10,210 bases of DNA, taken from Alphaproteobacteria bacterium. Its GTDB lineage: Bacteria > Pseudomonadota > Alphaproteobacteria > SMXP01. The translations under genes and the position numbers were made by a program. Within the stretch, counting starts at the first letter, position 1, and every line of letters starts with the position of its first letter. The DNA lies in assembly GCA_004356335.1 (NCBI GenBank), contig SMXP01000011.1, positions 1 through 10,210 of the forward strand, in the 5' to 3' direction. A model generated the notes under the pieces. The model saw only the letters and a program-made list of their open reading frames with translations. It did not search any database and was not told where the DNA came from. Positions 5,777 to 10,210 of this stretch are shown here, piece after piece.

Positions 5777-6798
5777 TGTCTAAGCCGCCAATCTCCACAC
5801 CACAACCTGATTCCTACGCCTATCTATCGGAGGTACATCGCAAAGGCAATGATGTTAAGACGGAATGGGACCAAGACAATCAGCAATGGTGGAATTGGTA
5901 TTTGACGCTCGCTGAGAATGAACCCGACCATAAAGTTCTCGCGGCGCCGCTCGATCCCCATCGGGATGAAGCCGACATCGAGGTGGATGAAGGCAAACTC
6001 GCCACCATTCAAGACGCGCTATCATTGCCTTATTCGCTGCAACCAGAGTCCATCCGCCGTTATGCGCGCGACGGATATATCAAGCTAAAAAACGTTCTTG
6101 ACCCGGACTCTCTGGCTATTCTAAGGCGCCGCATCACGGCAATACTCGTTCAAGAGCTTGGACTGGAGCATGGCCTGGCGTTTCGCAGCGATGAAATGAT
6201 GTGGCTTCGCGATGATCTAGTACGATGTTTTGTTTTGAGTAAACGCGTGGCGCAAATTGCTGCTGAGCTTATGGGTGTGCGTGCGGTACGCCTTTATCAC
6301 GATAACACTCTGTCAAAAGAGCCTGGTTGTGGCCGTACACCGTGGCATCATGATTTTGATCATTTTCCGATCGACAGTCTGAATGTGTGTACCGCTTGGA
6401 TTCCGCTGCAGAAAATTCCAAAAAACATGGGCCCTCTCAGCTACGCGGCTGGTATTGAGCGCCACAAACTTATTGCGGATTTGCCTTTTAGCAAATTCGA
6501 TGTGAGCTATGACAAACAAGTGGGCGAAATATTTGCGGAAAACGATGTTACCATTGATGATGGCCCCTTTGATCTTGGCGAAGTGAGCTTTCACCATACG
6601 CTTTCGTTTCACACCGCTGGCTCCAATCAAACCAATACGCCGCGGATGGTTTTGGCGACAACCTATTTTGAAGATGGGGCACGGCTTGTCTCAAACCCCA
6701 CAATGATTTCAGGGGATTTCCGCAAATTCATGCCGGGCATCAAGCCTGGCGCAGTGATCAATAGCTCCTACAATCCCGTTTGTTACACTTACGTCTAG
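5776..6798 (+). CDS. Phytanoyl-CoA dioxygenase (PhyH) family Fe(II)/2-oxoglutarate oxygenase
   Basis: The 340 residues carry a complete non-haem iron site: H191 and D193 in P-W-H-H-D-F-D, the distal H279 in S-F-H-T-A-G-S-N, and the 2-oxoglutarate-binding R290 in N-T-P-R-M. The PhyH pattern between them (A-W-I-P-L then N-M-G-P-L-S-Y-A-A-G) is intact, so it should be active. Such enzymes hydroxylate or otherwise oxidise small molecules with O2 and 2-oxoglutarate; the family covers fatty acyl, ectoine and many natural-product substrates, so the substrate is open. The N-terminal ~85 residues form an extension with an aromatic patch (Q-Q-W-W-N-W-Y, 36-42), not part of the catalytic barrel. Translation is coupled to the preceding methyltransferase through TGATG, with GGAAGG just upstream. 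The TAG stop lies in the left CTAG end of the repeat that follows. Confidence 0.88.
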   Translation: MSKPPISTPQPDSYAYLSEVHRKGNDVKTEWDQDNQQWWNWYLTLAENEPDHKVLAAPLDPHRDEADIEVDEGKLATIQDALSLPYSLQPESIRRYARDGYIKLKNVLDPDSLAILRRRITAILVQELGLEHGLAFRSDEMMWLRDDLVRCFVLSKRVAQIAAELMGVRAVRLYHDNTLSKEPGCGRTPWHHDFDHFPIDSLNVCTAWIPLQKIPKNMGPLSYAAGIERHKLIADLPFSKFDVSYDKQVGEIFAENDVTIDDGPFDLGEVSFHHTLSFHTAGSNQTNTPRMVLATTYFEDGARLVSNPTMISGDFRKFMPGIKPGAVINSSYNPVCYTYV

Positions 6799-6904
6799 AG
6801 TGTTTCCAGGAAAAGTGGACCCGGTTTTTGGGTTCGAATGCGCGACCCCATAACAAATCTAGACCCCCGTTCCCTGATTCAATGAATTGTAAACGGGGGT
6901 CTAG
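6795..6904 (+). repeat. CTAG-ended palindromic repeat, copy 2
   Basis: This 110-bp element starts CTAGAGTGTTTCC and ends GGGTCTAG. Its right half is a long inverted repeat: CTAGACCCCCGTT (6859-6871) and AACGGGGGTCTAG (6892-6904), 13 perfect pairs (14 with the flanking T/A), around a 20-base loop that itself holds ATTC/GAAT. It fills exactly the gap between two convergent genes: the dioxygenase stop TAG is 6796-6798 inside the left CTAG, and the barrel-protein stop TAG is read on the minus strand from 6901-6903 inside the right CTAG. The big hairpin may also stop or stabilise both transcripts, although no T run follows. Confidence 0.9.
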
Positions 6905-7884
6905 AACGCTTTGCTAAAGCCCGCCAACACGCGGAAATTAGCATCCGGCTCGGCCCCGTTCATGTCGGTCAGTACGGCAATCCCTACCGACAGGTAGGCC
7001 GCCCAGGCATTTGGCGAGTTGAAGCGAACACCCGGGGACAGATAAATGATGTGTCCGCCACCGTGTTGTTCCACGACGCCACCTACTTTCGTCTGGTCTA
7101 CGTGTTCTCCGTTCACCTCTAAGATCAGATCCCACGCGGCTTCGCCGATTTCCGCTTCCGGACGATAGGTGACGCCCAATCCATAAAAGAACCGGTCGCC
7201 CAAGGTGGTGTCCTGGGAACCCTCGGTCGCGATGGTGTATAGAAAGCTGGCGTCGATCGACGTGTTACCGAACCGCTTGGTAACCGTCGCCCCCACCATC
7301 GGATCCCAAGATCCCGAACCCGGCTGGTGTTCGGTCTCGAGCCGCTCGCCTTCCGGAGTTTTCTCGTGGGCGTTGCCCGTGGGCAACTTGATCCCGAACA
7401 GCAACGCCACTTCGATTTGCGCAGCCGCGTCCTCGAAAAAGCGGTATTGACCCAGCACAGAGAGATCTCCGAAACCTTTTATGGCGCCCTGGTTTTCAAC
7501 TTCATCATGATGATGCACCTCGCGAAAATTGTCCTGAAGGACATATGGCAGAGACAAGCTCACCGTGAAGTTTTCAGTGACGCCATAGGCCGCCCCGAGG
7601 GATGGTATCAGCACGTAATCCGCACTATGTGGATCAAGATCTGCCTCGGCGCGAGCTATGAGTTCTTCATCCGAGAATTGGTCAATATCTATGTATTGGA
7701 GGTCTATGCCGGCGGACAAGATTCCCTGCGGCAAAGTCGCCGCTGCAATCGTACTGATAGGGCCCCCCGTATCTCCGCCAAAGGCCGGGGACGGATGGTG
7801 AGCATAGGCTATGTTATTGCCGATTATGAAAGCTCCGACTGTGATGGCCGAGGCTATTGCACAAAGATAGGTTCGATTACTCAT
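6901..7884 (-). CDS. Outer-membrane beta-barrel protein, transporter/MetA-pathway type, likely metal-linked
   Basis: This 327-residue exported protein has a signal peptide (about 1-28, cleaved after A-Y-A before H-H-P-S-P). The rest is amphipathic beta strands ending in Phe (F-S-K-A-F), as expected of an outer-membrane barrel substrate. It has the K-L-P-T-G (166-170) and Q-P-G-S-G-S-W-D (187-194) signatures of the family catalogued as MetA pathway of phenol degradation, whose members are mostly uncharacterised barrels often annotated as transporters. Loops are His-rich: H-H after the cleavage site and H-H-H at 124-126. With CopC upstream on the same strand, a role in copper or other metal passage across the outer membrane is inferred, not shown. 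GAGGAGA precedes the ATG. It is bracketed by inverted repeats. Confidence 0.75.
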   Translation of the reverse strand: MSNRTYLCAIASAITVGAFIIGNNIAYAHHPSPAFGGDTGGPISTIAAATLPQGILSAGIDLQYIDIDQFSDEELIARAEADLDPHSADYVLIPSLGAAYGVTENFTVSLSLPYVLQDNFREVHHHDEVENQGAIKGFGDLSVLGQYRFFEDAAAQIEVALLFGIKLPTGNAHEKTPEGERLETEHQPGSGSWDPMVGATVTKRFGNTSIDASFLYTIATEGSQDTTLGDRFFYGLGVTYRPEAEIGEAAWDLILEVNGEHVDQTKVGGVVEQHGGGHIIYLSPGVRFNSPNAWAAYLSVGIAVLTDMNGAEPDANFRVLAGFSKAF

Positions 7885-7944
7885 AATGTTATTCTCCTCA
7901 CGTACTGATTATTTTTTGGACATCATCGGTTCGTCGCTTCCCCT

Positions 7945-8052
7945 CTAGACCCCGTTCACAATTCATTGAATCAGGGAACGTGGCCTAGATTCGTTATGGG
8001 GTCGCGCATTCGAACCCAAAAACCGCGTACACTTTTTGTGAATGCGCTCTAG
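7945..8052 (-). repeat. CTAG-ended palindromic repeat, copy 3, inverted relative to copy 2
   Basis: Read on the minus strand, this 108-bp element matches copy 2 almost throughout. A central block beginning GGTTTTTGGGTTCGAATGCG is identical and continues through CGACCCCATAAC, and the segment GTTCCCTGATTCAATGAATT is also identical. Both ends are CTAG (7945-7948 and 8049-8052). The inner arm of its terminal hairpin has decayed (CTAGGCCACGTT for CTAGACCCCCGTT). It begins directly after the TGA stop of the CopC gene and ends about 60 bases before the barrel-protein start, so it sits inside the presumed operon and would be transcribed. Confidence 0.9.
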
Positions 8053-8478
8053 TCACTCAGTCGTGGCGGCAATGGGCCCAGTGTCCGAATCTTGCTCAAT
8101 GATTTCCACCGTGAACTTGATGGCACTTTCAACCACGTGCCCATCTTTTGAGACGGCGCGAATTGTCACCTTGTAGGCGCCATTCGGCAGTTCCGAGATC
8201 AAGGGAATGGCCACCTTCCTACCGTCAAGCACCGGCTCGCTTACGTTGTCGAGTTCGTTGCCGTCGCCGTCGAAAAGATGGACCATCACGGTGATTGGTT
8301 TACCGCTGAATTTCAGCGAGATGACTTCCGGACTTTCAGTCACTGTCTTGCCGGGTTTCGGCGTTGCGTTCACCAGTGCCATATGGGCATGAGCGCTACT
8401 AAAATCACCGATGCTCGATGTGCCAATAAAAAGAATTGATGTAACCATCACGATGTAACTTCTGAGCAATGGGCTCAT
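8053..8478 (-). CDS. copC: CopC-family periplasmic copper-binding protein
   Basis: This is a 141-residue exported single-domain protein. The signal peptide ends in S-A-H-A, and cleavage before H32 would leave His as residue 1. That fits the Cu(II) site of CopC proteins, which uses the N-terminal amine and His1 plus a D-x-H pair; here the pair is D112 and H114 in S-K-D-G-H. The domain opens H-M-A-L-V-N-A-T-P-K-P-G and continues with the typical beta-sandwich pattern (L-K-F-S, D-G-R-K-V, L-P-N-G-A-Y-K-V). No Met-rich Cu(I) loop is seen, so it is probably a Cu(II)-only type. It likely carries copper in the periplasm. No CopD membrane partner lies in this window. A strong GAGGAGGA precedes the ATG. 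The stop is followed at once by repeat copy 3. Confidence 0.88.
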   Translation of the reverse strand: MSPLLRSYIVMVTSILFIGTSSIGDFSSAHAHMALVNATPKPGKTVTESPEVISLKFSGKPITVMVHLFDGDGNELDNVSEPVLDGRKVAIPLISELPNGAYKVTIRAVSKDGHVVESAIKFTVEIIEQDSDTGPIAATTE

Positions 8479-8532
8479 TGCATCCTCCTCAAACGAAAGT
8501 GTAAACGACTGAAGTTAGACCGCGGATATGTT

Positions 8533-8566
8533 GCGGAGACACGGAATGCTAGTGTCCGTGACTCGC
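8533..8566. promoter_or_regulatory. Strong hairpin in the leader between the His-rich gene and copC
   Basis: GAG-A-CACGGA (8536-8545) faces TCCGTG-A-CTC (8555-8564) around a nine-base loop: nine pairs with one A/A mismatch, extendable by GC/GC with one bulged base. No T tract follows on either strand, so it is not a standard terminator. Its position, 55-88 bases upstream of the copC start, suits an operator, an attenuator-like structure or an mRNA processing site. The regulator is unknown. Confidence 0.4.
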
Positions 8567-8610
8567 AGGCATAGCCTTCTTAGCGCGGCCTAACTCAATT
8601 GATGTATGCG

Positions 8611-9075
8611 TTAAATGGGGATTTTGTCGGGAGGAGCGGGTGAGGTCCATGCCGGTTGTGTTGCAACGGGCTGAACGTAAATATCTATTATCTCTTGATC
8701 AGCAGCGACTTGCGTAGAAGGCAAATAATTGTCCCAATTGGTCACGCCCATGTGGTTGCCCGGCAAAATGGGCACGCAATATTCGAACACGAGATGCCGA
8801 GATGCCTGTCGACCGCTTATGTCATGTGAGTTCCGTGATTCCAAATGGGGGCAATTCACATCGTGAATATGTCTATCACCGGCATGGTGTGCAGCGATTT
8901 CGCCTCGCTGCCCCTCAGGGCATTCGCCGGCGATGACCGGGCCAACAATAGTCGTGGTGGCAATGAAATAGCATACAGCAAGAAGGGCACACCCGAAACG
9001 GCGCAATTTGCGCGCCGTAACCGACACCCATTTCTTGATATGTGGCTTTAACTGTTCCATTGAGAAATGATCCAT
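8611..9075 (-). CDS. Exported His/Cys-containing protein of unknown family, next to copC
   Basis: I do not recognise this 154-residue protein. A basic N-terminus (K-K-W-V-S-V-T-A-R-K-L-R-R) leads into one hydrophobic segment (about 28-49) with an apparent cleavage site P-V-I-A-G before E51. It should therefore be exported to the periplasm or tethered to the inner membrane. The exported part has eight His (63, 64, 69, 71, 77, 84, 94, 108) and three Cys (52, 75, 100), the sort of composition that binds metal, and a Pro-rich tail. AAGGG precedes the first ATG; the second Met, five codons on, has no ribosome site. It is the first gene of the minus-strand group leading to CopC and the barrel protein, so a metal role is inferred. 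The 132-bp gap to copC leaves room for a separate promoter. Confidence 0.65.
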   Translation of the reverse strand: MDHFSMEQLKPHIKKWVSVTARKLRRFGCALLAVCYFIATTTIVGPVIAGECPEGQRGEIAAHHAGDRHIHDVNCPHLESRNSHDISGRQASRHLVFEYCVPILPGNHMGVTNWDNYLPSTQVAADQEIIDIYVQPVATQPAWTSPAPPDKIPI

Positions 9076-9240
9076 TGAGCCCTTACCCCCGACCCATCCA
9101 TACTATTTGGCGACGGATAGGGCCCTCGTGTCAAGTGAGGCGCGCCATACAGCCGGGCCGGGTGGTGTTGGACGTTGACGGCCGCACCGCCGAAACGGGA
9201 TCGAGCCTCTCGGCCGGCGGGGGCAAGCGGATCGTGCGCG

Positions 9241-9267
9241 CAAAACAACCCGGTCCAACGAACCGGG
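9241..9267 (-). terminator. Rho-independent terminator after the 34-residue membrane protein
   Basis: Read on the minus strand, CCCGGT (9267-9262), a seven-base loop and ACCGGG (9254-9249) form a six-pair stem, followed at once by TTGTTTTG. It lies 26 bases past the stop of the small membrane protein and closes its transcript. It also separates it from the copper-linked group that starts at 9075. Confidence 0.6.
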
Positions 9268-9292
9268 CCGCTCAACATCATCTAACCATTGG

Positions 9293-9397
9293 TCAGGAAA
9301 GACTTAAAACAATACCGGCCAAACCCAATATCAGGATAACACCCCCGATGATTGCCGCAACGATTCCAACATATTTATGCTCAAAATCTTCCGCCAT
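9293..9397 (-). CDS. 34-residue single-helix membrane protein
   Basis: The reading frame begins M-A-E-D-F-E-H-K-Y and continues with one uninterrupted hydrophobic helix (about 10-33), rich in Ile, Val, Leu, Gly and Ala with small-residue G-G and G-L-A-G spacing, ending S-L-S. A charged N-terminus plus a helix just long enough to cross the membrane is the usual form of genuine small membrane proteins. A GGA lies nine bases before the ATG, and an intrinsic terminator follows the stop closely, which together support a real independent gene. A possible 11-codon upstream reading frame (start about 9432) ends one base before the AG preceding this ATG. The function is unknown; such proteins often regulate a larger membrane partner or sense stress. 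Confidence 0.6.
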   Translation of the reverse strand: MAEDFEHKYVGIVAAIIGGVILILGLAGIVLSLS

Positions 9398-9549
9398 CTT
9401 TATGGTTCCGTATTCTTATTCAGCTTCACCATCATGTATAAACCAAACTATGAATAAGCCCAAACAATTCGACTGAGAAATAGACTGTTCACGCACAATT
9501 AACGGCGATTGGCCAACTCATGTATTTGGTGAACGCTCCCCTAGTTTTC

Positions 9550-9558
9550 TGTTATACT
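9550..9558 (+). promoter_or_regulatory. Extended -10 promoter for the exported HemF-like gene
   Basis: TGTTATACT matches the extended -10 form TG-n-TATAAT with one change. The start codon lies 26 bases beyond, leaving a short leader that includes the ribosome site. There is no good -35 at standard spacing, which extended -10 promoters tolerate. The region 9398-9549 between the two divergent genes must also hold the promoter of the 34-residue protein, which I could not place. Confidence 0.45.
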
Positions 9559-9584
9559 TTCAGACCTTGGCAAGGGAGGATGAC

Positions 9585-10210
9585 ATGAATCGAAAAAGTC
9601 CGTTAAGGCCCGCAAAAGCGCGGCCCGTTGCGATTTTCCTAGGCATGCTGTTGACCGGCATGGCGGTGTTTTTTCCTGCGATTGTTGCGGCCGGGCCCAA
9701 TGACGGCGTCGAGGGCTTGAACGAAGATCAGCAGGCCATTGCGGCTCGTTTTTTGACTTTTCTGTCGGACATGGACGCCAAATTTTTCGAGCGGGCACGC
9801 GATCTTAACGGCGGCGTTCTGGCCGAGGAAAGCAAAGAGCTCAACTTTGATTTTGCTGATTATTACGTCAGGGTGGGTCGCGGTCCGGTGGTGGAAAAAA
9901 TCGGGCGAATGACGGGAAAAATCCTCAAGCCGACATCCGATATCCAAAGACCGACCGTCTTTGGCCGCTATTACGGTATCGACGTCCACGCGAAATCACC
10001 TTTGATGGGTCAAGTTCACGCCGCCTTTGTCTTACAAATTTATCCGGACGGGTCGACCGCCGTCGGCGGCACGTTGAACCTGTTGCGCGGCGCCGCGCAG
10101 GACGAAGATCTGACTTATATGAAGGAAGCTTTGGACGCGGTCTTTGCGAAACATGGGGTTGATGGCGCGCCGTTCAGGGAACGCTTATGCAATAGCGCGG
10201 AATTGGCGCC
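9585..10210 (+). CDS. Exported protein with faint resemblance to coproporphyrinogen III oxidase (HemF); 3' end outside the window
   Basis: The frame stays open from the ATG at 9585 to the window edge (208 codons, no stop). A strong GGGAGGA precedes the start by four bases. Residues 1-36 form a long basic-then-hydrophobic signal peptide or anchor (cut near I-V-A-A), placing the rest outside the cytoplasm. After it comes a helical stretch, then G-R-G-P-V-V-E-K-I-G, then S-P-L-M-G-Q-V-H-A-A-F. The later part ends with G-G-T-L-N-L and a helix running to A-K-H-G. In order and spacing this recalls the HemF core (conserved N-P-x-x-P-T-x-H-x-N-x-R, the G-G-G-x-D-L stretch and the following helix), but several expected polar residues differ. 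The likeness is by eye and weak. An exported HemF-like protein would be unlikely to be a normal haem enzyme. Confidence 0.55.
   Translation, partial: MNRKSPLRPAKARPVAIFLGMLLTGMAVFFPAIVAAGPNDGVEGLNEDQQAIAARFLTFLSDMDAKFFERARDLNGGVLAEESKELNFDFADYYVRVGRGPVVEKIGRMTGKILKPTSDIQRPTVFGRYYGIDVHAKSPLMGQVHAAFVLQIYPDGSTAVGGTLNLLRGAAQDEDLTYMKEALDAVFAKHGVDGAPFRERLCNSAELA

Noticed and set aside
7327..7908. 193-codon + strand frame across the barrel-protein gene
   Set aside because: It is antisense to a gene with signal peptide, family motifs and a strong ribosome site; no recognisable protein results.
9048..9281. 77-codon minus-strand frame beginning M-M-L-S-G-P-V-R-W
   Set aside because: It overlaps the N-terminus of the 154-residue gene in another frame, begins between two better-supported units without a ribosome site, and has an Arg/Pro-rich composition typical of GC-rich shadows.
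9541..9989. Minus-strand frames (85 and 116 codons) at the right end
   Set aside because: They are antisense to the open exported-protein frame, which has a strong ribosome site, a signal peptide and sensible composition.

Overview
The window looks like chromosomal DNA of an alphaproteobacterium, possibly near the Rhodospirillales or Rhizobiales. This rests on family resemblance only: GC-rich flanks (roughly 60%), a lipid A type acyltransferase, a short cold-shock protein, and copies of a repeat that starts GAGTGTTTCCAGGAAAAGTGG, a type I know from alphaproteobacterial intergenic regions. No RNA gene, CRISPR array, insertion sequence with a transposase, or replication origin is visible.

Layout. 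Positions 1-338 hold one repeat copy and no gene. A VanZ-like membrane protein (339-776, +) converges on an unrecognised 284-residue protein (800-1654, -). Next come a 61-residue helical protein (1846-2031, -), a CspA-type cold-shock protein (2282-2491, -), a 305-bp intergenic stretch, and a lipid A/lysophospholipid acyltransferase (2797-3822, +).

Positions 3828-6798 form a clearly AT-richer block that looks acquired. It holds a methyltransferase resembling histamine N-methyltransferase (3828-4703, -). Divergent from it are a second class I methyltransferase (4835-5776, +) and a phytanoyl-CoA-dioxygenase-like Fe(II)/2-oxoglutarate enzyme (5776-6798, +), coupled by a TGATG overlap. Together they look like a small tailoring or biosynthetic cassette with unknown substrate. 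This is the best candidate for something undescribed.

Positions 6901-9075 are a minus-strand metal-related group, probably copper. In transcription order they are a His/Cys-containing exported protein of unknown family, a CopC-type periplasmic copper-binding protein, and an outer-membrane beta-barrel protein. Two inverted copies of a ~110-bp repeat with CTAG ends bracket the barrel gene. One copy supplies the stop codons of both the dioxygenase and the barrel gene.

The right end has a 34-residue single-helix membrane protein (9293-9397, -) with its own terminator. Divergent from it is an exported protein (9585 to the window edge, +) whose C-terminal part faintly resembles oxygen-dependent coproporphyrinogen III oxidase.
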